64,000 bases of DNA from Heliopora coerulea. Taxonomy: Eukaryota; Cnidaria; Anthozoa; Scleralcyonacea; Helioporidae. The notes beneath the pieces are model-generated. The model had not been told where the DNA came from and ran no database searches. It worked only from the letters and a program-made list of their open reading frames with translations. The DNA lies in assembly GCA_030142905.1 (NCBI GenBank), contig JASJOG010000157.1, forward strand, positions 62,001 through 126,000, given 5' to 3'. This document shows, one piece after another, positions 10,917-21,813 of the stretch (positions are counted from its first letter, which is position 1; each line of letters opens with the position of its first letter). The position numbers and the translations under genes are program-made.

Positions 10917-12820
10917 ATGAAAACAAATGACAAACTGCACTGGAATGCGTATAAATTTTTCAGGCAGGAAGTGAAGCGTGAAATCCGTTTGGCTGAAAGG
11001 ACTTACGTGAGATCGCAGATTAGAAATAGCAAAGGTAACACAAACTCCATATGGAAGGTGATTAATCGATGTTTGCCGAAAAAATCTCCCAGTTTACCAC
11101 AGTTTAATGATAGTCATGAGAATGTGGCCAACAGTTTTAATAAATATTTCGCATCGCTTGGAAGTTTAACAGCTCCTAAAGCCAATCAGTTAGCCAAGGA
11201 CCAAAATTGGACTTTGGACTCAAACGTTTATGCAACCCCTAACATTCCTGTGCTGAGTGAGCAGTTTGAATTTCAGCCTGTATCAGAGAACGATGTGGCG
11301 AATGTTATTCTAAATTTGCCTTCTAATAAAGCACCTGGCTTTGATAAAATTCCAGCAAGAATACTTAAGGATAGTTTACCAGCTACTTTGCATATAATCG
11401 CATCTCTGATGAACAATTCCTTTAAATCTAATACGTTCGCACGTGTGTGGAAAATTGCAGAAGTAACTTGTGTTCCTAAAGATGGCGATGTCGGAAATCC
11501 ATGTAACAAACGGCCCATATCACTGTTACCGGTACTATCCAAAGTAAATGAAAGGTTGGCTCACAGACAATTTGTCACGTTCTTAGATGATAACAACAAG
11601 CTATCACAATTCCAAAGTGGCAATCGTAAATACCATTCCACTGAAACGGCTCTTTTGTCTGTCACTGATGACCTATTAAAAGCTATGGATGAAAAGAAAA
11701 TCTCAATATTGGTGTTGATGGATATGTCAAAAGCCTTTGACAGTATAAACCACGACATGTTGTTATTTAAACTTCGTCGCCTTTGTGTGTCTCCATCAGC
11801 GCTGGAATGGTTCAAAGGTTACCTAACAGGAAGGTACCAGTATGTTCTACTGGGGATGTGCTTTCGCAGTCTCTCCCAGTTGATTATGGAGTTCCACAGG
11901 GGTCCATTCTTGGCTCGGTTTTGTTTACTGCTTATATAAATGATTTATTAACTGTACCTAAACTTTGTCAAACTGCTTGTTACGTTGATGATTCTAAACT
12001 TTACTCGAAATTTAAAACTAACGAGCTATGTAACGCAGTCTCTGCAGTTAACTCTGATCTAAACGAAATCTGTAAGTGGTGGTGCTACAATTCACTGCTT
12101 ATGAATCCAGATAAAACTAAATTTCTTGTGATAGGTGTGCAGCAATTGCTACGACAGTTACCTGACTTTGCAATGACACTTTGTGGCAAACCAATACCAT
12201 CGACACCTGTAGCAAAGGATCTTGGAGTGTTTTTGGATCAGTGCCTCTCCTATGATGAACACATACGTAAAACTGTTGCTAGTTGTATAAACAAATTGAT
12301 CCAGATTAATAGAATTAAGCATTTACTTGATAAGGAAACACTTTTGTTAATTACTAATAGCTTTGTTTTTAGCAGGCTGTTTTATTGCTCCTCAGTTTGG
12401 AGCAATACCTCGGCGACTAACATTCATAAGCTTCAGCTTGTTCAAAATTTTGCAGTCAGGATTATCTTGGGACTTCGCAAATATGACCATATCTCTGCAG
12501 GTCTACGATCACTTTGATGGCTAAATGTCAAACTAAGACTTATGGTCAATGATGCAGTTATGATGCATAAATGTCTCAAAGGTCTGTCACCTAGCTACTT
12601 CTCAGATAAATTTTCAACTCGAGCTATTGTCCATGATAGACAGACAAGATATAGAGATAGCCTCAATATTCCATCTTGTAGAATCAATGCTGGCCAACGC
12701 GCTTTTTGTTACCGTGGTGTGAAAATATGGAATAATTTAAGTAAAGACTTAAGGGAAATCATAAATACTAAAGTTTTTAAGAGACGTCTAATTAATGAAC
12801 TCATTTGTAACATGAATTAG
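10917..12820 (+). pseudogene. LINE reverse transcriptase (three frames)
   Basis: 10917-11939 has NLPSNKAPGFDKIP, KRPISLLPVLSKV and LVLMDMSKAFDSINHD with the first catalytic Asp. 11783-12517 has GVPQGSILGSVLF and CYVDDSKLY, the YVDD box, then the thumb region with FSRLFYCSSVW. 12542-12820 is the C-terminal tail ending ELICNMN before TAG. The order and motifs match CR1/L2/Jockey-type enzymes. A frameshift lies near 11840-11870, and a stop at ~12517 separates the tail, so the copy cannot mobilise itself. Confidence 0.88.
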
Positions 12821-12987
12821 ATTAGATGTTGAATTTTGTATAAAGTTACTATTTAGTTATTGTTGCATATAGTTTTTTTTTAAGTTATTTATAATTAATT
12901 TATTCATCCATTTAATTTATTTAATTTAATTGTAATATTGATGCTGAAAAGCCCTTTTTAGGGATGCTAAATAAAGTGTATGTATGT

Positions 12988-13335
12988 ATGTGTAGATTTA
13001 GGTGTAGATGTAGATGCAGATGCAGATGTAGGTGTAGGTGTAGATGTAGATGTAGGTGTAGATGTAGGTGTAGATGTAGATGTAGATGTAGATGTAGGTG
13101 TAGGTGTAGATGTAGATGTAGGTGTAGATGTAGATGTAGATGTAGATGTAGTTGTAGATGTAGATGTAGGTGTAGATGTAGATGTAGATGTAGATGTAGG
13201 TGTAGATGTAGATGTAGATGTAGTTGTAGATGTAGATGTAGTTGTAGATGTAGGTGTAGACGTAGGTGTAGATGTAGGTGTAGTCGTAGATGCAGAAGTA
13301 GATGTAGATGGAAGTTTAGGTGTAGGTATAGGTGC
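12988..13335. repeat. GTAGAT/GTAGGT hexanucleotide satellite (3' of LINE)
   Basis: The same repeat family as 9739-10285, following directly on the LINE tail (GTATGTATGTGTAGATTTAGG). Arg-Cys, Leu-His and Asp-Val frames over it are not genes. Confidence 0.9.
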
Positions 13336-13339
13336 AAGT

Positions 13340-14120
13340 CAACAGAAATATGCAGCTTCTCCCAAAATCGGATCTAACTAGACCTCATTATAAACTGATT
13401 GTCAGATAGGAATTCCCTGGTCAGTTTGAAGATTATTTTAAATGCTATTTTAGTTTCTAAAGTGATCTCATCAAAAACTATAGAAATTAGTCTACATCAT
13501 AAAGTTGTTTGTAAATATATATTTATTGGCTCGTTGCATTTTGTCAATTATCTCTAAAAAAGTTGTCATATTAACAACAGGACGTTAGGTTACATATCAT
13601 GCCTTATTATTTTCAAACTTGATGGTTAACAATTGTATTTTGTGGCAAAAACTGGTATTTATCACCCGACTACCCGAGAAATAGTTCCGCTGTTATGTTG
13701 ATTGATTGGTGACACTGACAGACATGTTTGAATACGATCCTGTGCCTAGAGGGGATGTTTAGGCTGTTCTTTCAAACAAAATATCTAGAGGCAAAATTGT
13801 CCCAGATTAAAAGCTAACAGGATAAAGTTCTCATCTAGCCGTTGCATTTTAACGTTGAGGCAAAACTCAATGCTATATTGATTTATTGATGCCATAGAGT
13901 GAGATCAATTGCCAAACCTCAAATTCTACATTTGTTTTCATTGTATGATGAAGATCTGCATTGCAATAAAAACTAAGGTCTGTAAAGTCAAAACAGGCAG
14001 CTTTTTCGCATAGTTATCGGTTCCAAGAAAAAATTACTAAATTCAAATGTCGATTACATATGGGAAGTTGAATATTGCCTCAATCTCAACTCAAATCTTA
14101 TTGTGGTAACGATAATAAGC
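13340..14120. other. No feature recognised
   Basis: AT-rich, no gene-like frame, no clear repeat. Confidence 0.45.
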
Positions 14121-14124
14121 AATA

Positions 14125-14770
14125 CATTCAACTGTCTCTAAAGCGGACTTTCTCGGGACAAGCTTTAGGTGTCCGTCTTAGAAAGGTGTCCGCCTTATAG
14201 AGAGTTCATGCGACGTGACACCCGACATTCGTGACGTTATACCTGGAATGCAACCTTTATCAAAAGCAAAATTAAACGTTCATGGTCCCCTTACATGATG
14301 TTAAGCACACTTTAAAGCCATGAACTTGGCAATATATCGGCTGGAGAAATGCATTACGAAAGGACAAAATAAAATAACAAATGCCTTTCTGCAAAACGAG
14401 CAACGAGAACGGGGAAAAAGGAAGACAGGTGAATTTCATAAAACGTCTAAACGGTAGCACAGATAAACCATTTCATTGGTTTTTAATAACAAGTTAATAA
14501 AATATTACATATTCTTGTCAAATATGTCTAACGTGATGAGCGTGATATGCGTGATGCACGCAAACTTACATTTCAAGTGTCCAGCTTCATGGATATTTTG
14601 GACCAAAATTCTTAAAAAAAGTGTCCGCTGTCCGCTTTAGAGAGATGTCCGCCTTACAGAGAGTTAATCTTCAGGGAAATATGTTATGTACGACCAGGAC
14701 CAGCTAGCTGTGTCCGCCTTAGAGAGGTGCCCGCTTTATAGAGGTGTCCGCATTGAGGGAGTAGACTGTA
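14125..14770. mobile_element. Non-autonomous element with GTGTCCGCCTTAGAGAG repeats
   Basis: The left end (ATTCAACTGTCTCTAAAGCGGAC) and right end (GTCCGCATTGAGGGAGTAGACTG) are imperfect inverted repeats. Near both ends, 17-base units of the form GTGTCCGCCTTAGAGAG repeat with variations (14170-14200; 14615-14660; 14708-14755). The interior has no transposase. It fits a MITE-like DNA transposon with subterminal repeats. Confidence 0.65.
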
Positions 14771-16120
14771 TGTGCTAAGCATTTCTTGAGCAAGCAATTC
14801 ATTGTAATATTCTCTGCAATGCTTCCACAAACCTCAAGAAAATCAAAGAGCAATGGCATATCCTAACGCATTATGCCAGGCCAGAACAACTACACATAAC
14901 AAAGCAGTTATCCACTAACCAACCCACAATTCAGCATGGACAAACTTTGTCGATCGTGATTTGAAGCCTTTCACTCCGGTGAATGCCTTGCATCACCTTT
15001 TAACGGTTTAATGATGGAAATTAGAAATACCGGATGATTTTGCAAGGCTTAGCAGTAGCCTGCCGGTGTAAAGTCTCAAAGAGTTAAAAATTATCTCAGT
15101 TTATCAACTCTGTAAGACAAGAGAGCGCCGTACGAAACATTTTTTCTGTACTAATATTATTCTGGCAAGCGCCAGATACAGTGAAGGTTCCTTCATGAAT
15201 CAATGGAATCAGTCGGTAGCTATATCATTTTTTTTACTTCAGCCAGACGCTGTTGATTTACTGAATTAACTGCAAACGTCTTTTACGTGCATGACTTTCC
15301 TCTCAATTACTAACCGATAATTATTTCTTATCGGAGCATTTGGTTTTTAAAATATAGCTTCATTACCAGAAAACGTAAGCTTTTCTCAGTTAACCTAATT
15401 TGGTAAAACGGAGAAGGCTGACAAACGGATTTACCATCGCCATTGTCTTTTCCGTTATTTAACAGTTGTGTACTGTTCAGAATTTATTGATCTTATACTT
15501 TTTCCGTTCAGCTCGTTCAATCGTAGTTTCTAGTCCCACTCATTTAGAAACACCTATTCAAATTAACTGACACAGACTAAATTATGCACTCTTAGTTATA
15601 ATTGTTATTATTGGCCGGTACGTAAGGAAAGAGAGAAGTTTGGACTGATCAGTTGTTTTGCATAGCTAGCTGAGAAAATATAGACGTCCCTTTTACTCGA
15701 TTTTGTTTCCAAACTAACAATTGAATCTTAGTTCTTCTTCTGTCGCCTTTCCGCATTCGAACTTCCTCTTCGTTCAACTAGTTTTCTTTTGCATTACATA
15801 CACGAAAATGATCGACTTCTCGAGAGTTTGAGATTGCACCCTGTTTTCTTTCTTACAAGTCAGTGCTGTAAAACAATGTATGTGAGACACTGCTTTGACG
15901 CTGAAAGCCCTTGTAAACTCCTGTAAACCCTTAACAATGAAGTGCACTCAGCCAATCAATTTCCAACAATCAAATCAAATCTTTCAAAAACCGACCACCT
16001 CTCGGCATTGAATGACTCTGTGCGTTACAAAGTCAAGCACCTTTATAATTCCGTGGATTTCTTCCCGAAGAAAGTCATCTCATGGTTGACGAGAACTTCT
16101 TCACGGTTGATTTTAGTCTC
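14771..16120. other. No feature recognised
   Basis: No gene-like frame with splice context. ATTCTGGCAAGCGCCAGATA at ~15160 is a small hairpin. Confidence 0.4.
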
Positions 16121-16168
16121 CATTCCCATATATATACATGTATATATACATATATATATATATATATC
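16121..16168. repeat. TA-rich microsatellite
   Basis: Runs of TATATACA/TATATATA, self-complementary, directly beside the Tc1/mariner fragment. Confidence 0.85.
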
Positions 16169-16278
16169 ACCAGCAGAGCAGATAGTGATTTAAGTAACAT
16201 TATCACAGAACACCAAGACACCAAAAATAACACTTGAAACTATAAGTGAGAAAAAATTTAACAGTTTGTGGGCTTTCC

Positions 16279-16650
16279 TCAGGCCTTGATGGCAGCTTCG
16301 CATCTGCTAGACATGCTGTCGATCAAATTAACTAAGCGTTTGCGTGGAAATCCTTCCCAGGCAGCATTGACAGCTGTACATCGTTCTTTCACATTTGTCA
16401 GTCGCTGTTTCTTCAAGATGTCACTGACACTTCTTTGACTGCTGCTCACTCGAACAGCGATCTCTCTTGATGAGTAGCCTTCCTCTGATTATGCAAACAC
16501 CTTCTCGCAATTTTTGAAGGCTTATCCTTGGTTTTGAACCCACAGTCTTTACAGTTCGCACCAGGCCCGAGATTCTCGCTGTACCAATCACTCGAGGTGA
16601 TGTTCTGATAAATTCGGAAAAGACCACACCTTCCCTTGAAAACTGCTTAA
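16279..16650 (-). pseudogene. Tc1/mariner-type transposase, internally deleted
   Basis: On the minus strand one frame (about 16490 down to the TGA at 16279) encodes SSREIAVRVSSSQRSVSDIL, a helix-turn-helix-like segment, and runs without interruption into AAWEGFPRKRLVNLIDSM and CEAAIKA before the stop. The latter is the characteristic C-terminal end of Tc1-like transposases. The catalytic DDE core that should lie between is absent, so the gene has lost roughly two thirds of its length. An overlapping frame (16421-16627) carries more of the N-terminal part (SKPRISLQKLREG). It is a deletion derivative that could only have moved with help. Confidence 0.65.
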
Positions 16651-16934
16651 AATGGCAACAAATCCTGACGAAAATTGTGGGTTATGCCTTAAAACCGACT
16701 GAAATAAAGTGTTCAGGCATGCAGGTTAACTAAAGTCTTTGGTGCAGGTTGAAAGCGATTGTAACCCTTCACTGTGCAAAAAGTGGAGCTTGAGCAGTTC
16801 TTTTTGACTGCCTGTGTAAAATCAAGCACTTCCAACTCCCAGATTGTGAAAACATTTATAAAACAGATTAAAATCTTTATTTCATCTCATGAAATAAAGA
16901 TTTTAATCAGTGAGGTTTTATATATATTTATAAA

Positions 16935-17217
16935 ATTCATTAAAAATACATGAGGAAAAGACAAAAAATCATAAGCGTGTCGGATCTATATATGTGATAA
17001 AGATAAATGTGCTTTTACATGTGAAGAAGAAGTTCAGTTTTTTTCTGCTTACGAACGATAAATTTCCAAACTTTCTTCACGAATTAGCGTATTAAGAGGT
17101 GAATTTCATAAGACATTTAAAAAATTCGCAGTTCATGCTTTATCGGGTCTAAAACACTCGGCTATCGCCTCGTGTTTTAAATTCCGATAAAGCACTCCTG
17201 CTCGGTTTTTAAATATT
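16935..17217. repeat. Dispersed repeat A, copy 1
   Basis: Shares long segments with 17461-17745 and 62460-62680: ATGAGGAAA.ACAAAAAATCATAA.CGTGTCG, the block around ATAAGACATTTA, and a palindromic end built on GCTTTATCGG..CCGATAAAGC. In copy 2 this sequence lies immediately upstream of an ATG exon, so it may be an old promoter region. Confidence 0.75.
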
Positions 17218-17239
17218 ACATATATATATATATATATTT

Positions 17240-17346
17240 AACAATTAGATTATGAGCTCGAGATTTCTATGAGGTGATAGTTGATGAGGGCGAAGCCTGA
17301 GTCAACTATCACCAAGTGGAAATCGAGAGCGAATAATCTAATTGTT
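17240..17346. repeat. Hairpin of the exon cassette, copy 1
   Basis: The arms GAGGTGATAGTTGA and TCAACTATCACC, with outer arms CTCGAGATTTC and GAAATCGAGAG, make a ~90-base inverted repeat ending in ATTAGATTAT/ATAATCTAAT. It is nearly identical to 50621-50710, which lies in opposite orientation. Confidence 0.8.
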
Positions 17347-17460
17347 TTAGTAGAAACACACTTTGCAAAGAACATTTTTCGTCTTCTCTGGGATCGTACT
17401 TTCAAGTAGACATTTTATTTCGTCTTCAGAAACTTCACAAATACGAGAGGCGGAAGCCAT
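17347..17460 (-). CDS. ATG-initiated first-exon-like frame in repeat cassette, copy 1
   Basis: From ATG at 17460 the frame reads MASASRICEVSEDEI, then a stretch with CLLES and IPEKTKN, to a stop at 17347 (37 residues). The copy at 50495 encodes the same peptide with about five changes. A start of this type (short acidic helix then PEKTK) resembles the N-terminus of Crypton-derived DUF3504/ZMYM-like proteins common in corals, but that identity is from memory and weak. The frame ends at the hairpin, so it is either a captured first exon or a fragment of a larger transposon gene. Confidence 0.4.
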   Translation of the reverse strand: MASASRICEVSEDEIKCLLESTIPEKTKNVLCKVCFY

Positions 17461-17745
17461 TAAGAATTCATGAGGAAATACAAAAAAGATCATAATCGTG
17501 TCAGGTCTGTATATGCGATATAAACACATGTGCTTTATCCTGAAATTCTCCCCAAAATTTTTTGCCTTAGAAAACATAAATTACCAGACTTTTGTATAAA
17601 GAGGTTCGTATAAATTTGAGTATAAAGCGGTTAGTCTTATAAGACATTTACGAAACTCACAGTACGTGCTTTGTCGGATCCAAAATACTCTGCTATCCCC
17701 TCGTGCTTTATATCCGATAAAGCACTCTTGCTCGTTTTGTAAATA
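17461..17745 (-). repeat. Dispersed repeat A, copy 2 (upstream of the ATG exon)
   Basis: Homologous to 16935-17217 and 62460-62680. It ends in the palindrome GCTTTGTCGG..CCGATAAAGCAC. It adjoins the ATG at 17460 and so lies where a promoter or 5' UTR would be. Confidence 0.7.
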
Positions 17746-17983
17746 GTTCTTAAAAACACAACATCATCAAAAATCTATCAATATTCTTAATAAACAGCTA
17801 GTATCGTCGATAATTATGATAATACGGAGCATAGTACTATAATAATGAAACCATCAGAAATTACCATAATGAATGAAGATGAGGTTTGGAACACTCTTTA
17901 TGGACATATTTATTCTGAAGTTCCACTGCCTAAATTTAAAGTTGGTGATACAGTTCGTATATCTAAATACAAATCAGTATTCA

Positions 17984-18056
17984 TACATACATACATACAT
18001 AGCCCTTTATTAATGTGTCTGGTCGTTCTAGCGCCATCGGCACTAATTGGCATTCA
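17984..18056 (-). mobile_element. Very short LINE 3'-tail insertion in the integrase gene
   Basis: The 73-bp insert is flanked by the direct repeat ATTCA (17979-17983 and 18052-18056). Read on the minus strand it ends TTAATAAAGGGCTATG then (TATG)n, the tail type of the LINE at 12960-12990. It is therefore an extremely 5'-truncated LINE copy that broke the integrase frame. Confidence 0.8.
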
Positions 18057-18186
18057 CTAAAGGATATGAAGCAAATTTCACAGAGGAGATGTTTAAAATG
18101 AATAAGGTAATACGTGGTGATTCAAATGTATATGAGTTATTTGATATAGAAAAAGAACCTATAATTGGTAAATTTTATGAAGAGGA

Positions 18187-18345
18187 GTTATCAGCTGTTA
18201 ATAAAAAGGATGATATTAATAAGGTTAAGAAAATACTGAAGAGGAAAAAAGTAAAGGGAATGAAAATAGTGTCACTTAAGTGGTTAGGCTATTTTCATAA
18301 AAATAACAGTTGGATTCCTGAAAGTGATATACAGAACATAGAGTA
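18187..18345 (+). pseudogene. Chromodomain, copy 1
   Basis: Encodes VKKILKRKKVKGMKI, LKWLGY and NNSWIPESDIQNIE then TAA. The W-G-Y and NSW-P-I pattern is that of a chromodomain (a methyl-lysine reader). It is repeated at 18725-18893. Confidence 0.8.
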
Positions 18346-18893
18346 ATGTAGACGTAGGTGTAGATGTAGATGCAGATGCACATGCAGATGCAGATGCAGA
18401 TGTAGATGTAGATGTAGATGTAGATGTAGATGTAGATGTAGATGTAGGTGTAGGTGTAGGTGTAGGTGTAGATAAAAATAACAGTTGGATTCCTGAAAGT
18501 GATATACAGAACATAGAGTAATGTAGACGTAGGTGTAGATGTAGATGTAGATGCACATGCAGATGTAGATGTAGATGTAGATGTAGGTGTAGGTGTAGAT
18601 GTAGATGTAGATAAAAATAACAGTTGGATTCCTGAAAGTGATATACAGAACATAGAGTAATGTAGATGTAGATGTAGACGTAGGTGTAGATGTAGACGCA
18701 GATGCACATGCAGATGCAGATGCAGAAGAAGGAGTTATCAGCTGTTAATAAAAAGGATGATATTAATAAGGTTAAGAAAATACTGAAGAGGAAAAAAGTA
18801 AACGGAATGAAAATAGTGTCACATAAGTGGTTAGGCTATTCTGATAAAAATAACAGTTGGATTCCTGAAAGTGATATACAGAACATAGAGTAA
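18296..18893. repeat. Chromodomain end amplified with GTAGAT satellite
   Basis: The final ~50 bp of the chromodomain (AAATAACAGTTGGATTCC..ATAGAGTAATGTA) occurs four times, near 18299, 18476, 18608 and 18847. The first three are each followed by a tract of GTAGAT/GTAGGT/GCAGAT hexamers (18350-18471, 18523-18610, 18660-18725). The last copy also regains the full chromodomain (18725-18893, with Lys-Asn and Leu-His changes). This is a local amplification seeded at the stop codon TAATGTA. Confidence 0.85.
18725..18893 (+). pseudogene. Chromodomain, copy 2
   Basis: A duplicate of 18180-18345 joined to a satellite tract. It keeps the frame from KKELSAVNKKDDINKV through SDIQNIE and the stop. It lacks the integrase C-terminal domain in front. 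Confidence 0.75.
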
Positions 18894-18902
18894 TGTATAT
18901 AA

Positions 18903-20573
18903 TTGGCTGAAGGAGGATTTGATGATTTCGAAATGGAAAATATTGGAGAAAAATACCCTGAATATGAAGATATGGATATCGCTCAGCTTGAGAAAAATTA
19001 TAATGATTTAATTAGTGAGAGAGAACAGCTTTTATCCAGAAAAGGATTTGACCAAAATAGGATAAGAAAAATAGATGATATAGACAAACGATTAGAACGA
19101 ATTAATTATTTAAAAAATGAGAGGTTTAATGAGTCGAAATTTATAGATAACGATGATGAAAAAAACGGTCACTATAAAAAAAGAAGCTCCATATGAAAAA
19201 ACTAAGTGGATTGATAAGGATGAATTGGTTAATTATAAAGAATCTAATCAGACTGTTATAAGAACTAAGGGGACCAAAAATATGTTAATTTCATATATTA
19301 ATGACATTTTTAAGAGAAATATGGAGTTTCGAATTGATAAATCAAAAAGACAAACGAAATATGATTATGTTAAATCCACTAAATCTGATCTATCATTTAC
19401 TTAATCACAATATAAGGTACGGCCGTTATTAAACAACAAAGAAGGACAAATAATTTTTAAAAATATAACATATGGAAGAGGTGGTAGTTTAAAAAGAAGA
19501 TTTAAGGCAACTCTTATTTATAAAGGTGTTGACATTAGAGAAATAAACACTTTTGTTAAGAATATGGATTTCATAAGATTAAATAATGATGCTCCAAGAG
19601 TTTGTGAATTCAATCAATTAATAAACAAATTATTTAACAAAACAGAGGATATGATTGAAGATATTTCAAAAGAAACCAAAACAGAACCTAAAGAGATTGA
19701 AAAAACTATAAACAAGTATGAATATCCAGAAATGACTGAACAAGATATTTATGATATGGTTGTGGAAAAATCAAAATATTATAAACGGGAACCGGTTGAC
19801 AATCCCAAACAACTTAGAAAAGAATTAGAAAATTTTAGATTTTATGAAAATTATGATGAAAAAGAACCTGCAGAATTACCAAATATACCTGATTCAATAT
19901 TCCAAGATATAATTTCAGATTCAACAGAGAATATACATAAAAGACTGCATGAAAGAGCTGAGGACGTTGATAGATTAGTAATAAGTGAACAAGAGCTTCG
20001 TGAATATTCTGGTATATTAAACCATATAGGAAATTGTAAAGCAAAAACAGAATCACTCGAAAAGACCGGAGATGAATATAGATTAAAAGCATTAAATGAG
20101 CCTAACGGTAGAAATGAACAACTGTATAAAAATATATCTGAGACTGCAGTTCTAAAAGCTGATTATATAAGGATCACAGAAATATGTGAGGAGCCATTTC
20201 ATGAGGAATCTTGTAGTATTATTGAAAATGTCGTAGAAAATAATGAACCATAAAAGATCTTTTAAGATTAGAACGGTTTAAGAAATGGGCAAAAGTGAAT
20301 ATTATTAGTTTATCAACTGTAGCCATATCTGTTGCGAGAATTCTCACAACTATAATTACTGGAGCCAGACAAGCTATAAAAAAAGTGTGCTCAGGCAACT
20401 TCCAAGTTTACAAAAGCTGTATATAATTTGGGTAAAAAGATTAAGAGGATTACTAGCGCCTATGCTTAATATTGTTTCCAATATAATATCTTGGGCTGCT
20501 AAGGGAATATCATGGTTGTCCAGCAATCTCTGGGTCTTAGCATTAGCAATTTGCATGGTTTATTTATGATCAG
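18903..20573 (+). pseudogene. Large unknown structural-type protein of the Polinton-like element
   Basis: Three pieces in series form one broken gene. 18903-19196 begins TTG GCT GAA GGA GG, where an ATG is expected, and encodes an acidic coiled-coil-like stretch. 19153-20253 is one frame apart from a TAA at 19402, and includes a basic patch SLKRRFKATLIYKGVD. 20260-20573 continues after a frameshift with LLRLERFKKWAKVNI, hydrophobic stretches, and a C-terminal segment SNLWVLALAICMVYL that could span a membrane. Its position before the capsid gene fits a minor capsid or membrane-active virion protein, but I do not recognise the family, so no function is assigned. Confidence 0.6.
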
Positions 20574-20599
20574 AATAGAGAAAGAAGAAAATAAAATAT

Positions 20600-20630
20600 A
20601 TGTTAATATATATATATATATATATATATG
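20600..20630. repeat. TA microsatellite before the capsid-like gene
   Basis: (TA)n immediately upstream of the ATG. Confidence 0.8.
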
Positions 20631-21773
20631 ATGAATACAACAGAAAAAGAATTGTCTGGTTTTCGTAGAAGTCAGATGAGTCAAATAAAGGGTGAGCGAA
20701 CAAGACATTTTGTTGCTATGAATCCAAATAGGGCATTTCAGGAGAAAAATTATATATTGATATTCCAAAATTAAAATTGGATAGTTGTCTAGTTCCTGGA
20801 AGTCTTCACCTTTGTTTTGGGTTTAAAGTTTCAAACGCGAAATGTGCTTTCATGAATAATTTGGCTGCATTACTACAAAAGAGATTACAAATTAGATTAG
20901 CCGGTGAAACAGTGTATGATTGTAGCGGTGAGAGTCAATTCAGCAAGATTAGATATGATAGAATATGGGCTTGGTAATGAAAACCTTCCAACGCTAATCT
21001 GGAAGGATGATTAAGGTGCTAGCAGTGGTAATAGCCAAAAAGTTTCGAATACTCTGATGTACTCAATTTATTCTAACAAACAGAAGATATGTCTAGACCG
21101 GATATTGCAAGATCATGGTTTGCAACCTCCGTTTCAAATGAATAATAATTTCCGTAATGTTATTACACTCCCTTCATCAAGTGAGATACTGAAGGTTCAC
21201 GCTAGGCAAATTCTTGGTAATTATAGTCTCGAGAATCTCCAGCTGGAGTATGAAACAGTCGATAATCAGGATATAGCTAATCAAATATCAAATTTATACT
21301 CTGTAGGTAGATCATTGAGTTCTGAACATTTGACACTAATGAAAACTGTTGTCTGGAGTTCAAGTAGCACTTTGATTAATGAGAATATTAACATTCCAAG
21401 GATATCCATGAGTGGGATTGTTATGTTATTTAGATCGACTTGTGTTACAGTTAGTGAAGTTTTTGTATACCCAAACATATCTGAAATAAAGGTTACTATA
21501 GAAGGGGTGCCAAACAGTGTTTAGAGTCAAAGCATTCCAAATATTCGGTTTTATGATGAAGTTAAACGCTTCTTTCATATAGTTAACAAAAACCGATTTA
21601 TGACAGTCGAAATATTCTATAAGGATAAGTTCGCGCTGGTGATAAATCTCCGATCAAACCAAGACAAGAATAAAACAGCCGAGGGAAAGAAAATTGTGAA
21701 TACACAAAATGGTTTGTTGCTAGAAATTAAGAAAACAGCCACAATTAATAATATAAACTGTTATAAATCGTGA
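20628..21773 (+). pseudogene. Major-capsid-like protein of the Polinton-like element (broken)
   Basis: Fragments in at least three frames: 20628-20760 (start and basic N-terminus), 20777-20977 (DSCLVPGSLHLCFGF), then 21057-21773 in one frame interrupted by TAG at 21522-21524, with DILQ/MNNNFRNVITLPSS-type text, NINIPRISMSGIVMLF and VYPNISEIKVTIEGVPN. From memory these phrases match the major capsid family of animal Mavericks and related adintovirus-like elements, which fold as double jelly rolls. A (TA)n tract sits directly before the start. The breaks show the copy is extinct. Confidence 0.75.
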
Positions 21774-21813
21774 TCTGCAGAGTATTCAATATTAATTATT
21801 TGGTATAATATAA

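Larger units (their letters stand above)
10298..12985 (+). mobile_element. 5'-truncated CR1/L2-type LINE
   Basis: The element begins inside the apurinic-type endonuclease domain (YRPPSAPVKF near 10318), runs through the endonuclease C-terminus and a reverse transcriptase, and ends with AATAAAGTG and a (TGTATG) tail at ~12970-12990. It is broken by a stop after the endonuclease, a frameshift near 11850 and another break near 12517. It sits within the GTAGAT satellite. The 3' (TATG) tail is typical of this LINE group. Confidence 0.85.
17845..18346 (+). pseudogene. Integrase C-terminal region of the Polinton-like element
   Basis: 17845-17983 encodes the strand-rich C-terminal domain, with PLPKFKVGDTVRISKYKSVF. 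The reading is interrupted by a 73-bp insertion and resumes at 18057 in another frame with KGYEANFTEEMF and NVYELFDIEKEPIIGKFYEEEL. A chromodomain follows. This retroviral-type integrase inserts the element DNA, and the chromodomain probably guides target choice. The catalytic D,D,E core upstream is missing; hairpin repeats occupy its expected place. Confidence 0.8.

Noticed and set aside
12921..13381. Arg-Cys, Leu-His and Asp-Val frames
   Set aside because: By-products of the same satellite.
18276..18709. Minus-strand Thr-Ser/His-Leu/Tyr-Ile frames
   Set aside because: Satellite and duplicated chromodomain ends read backwards.
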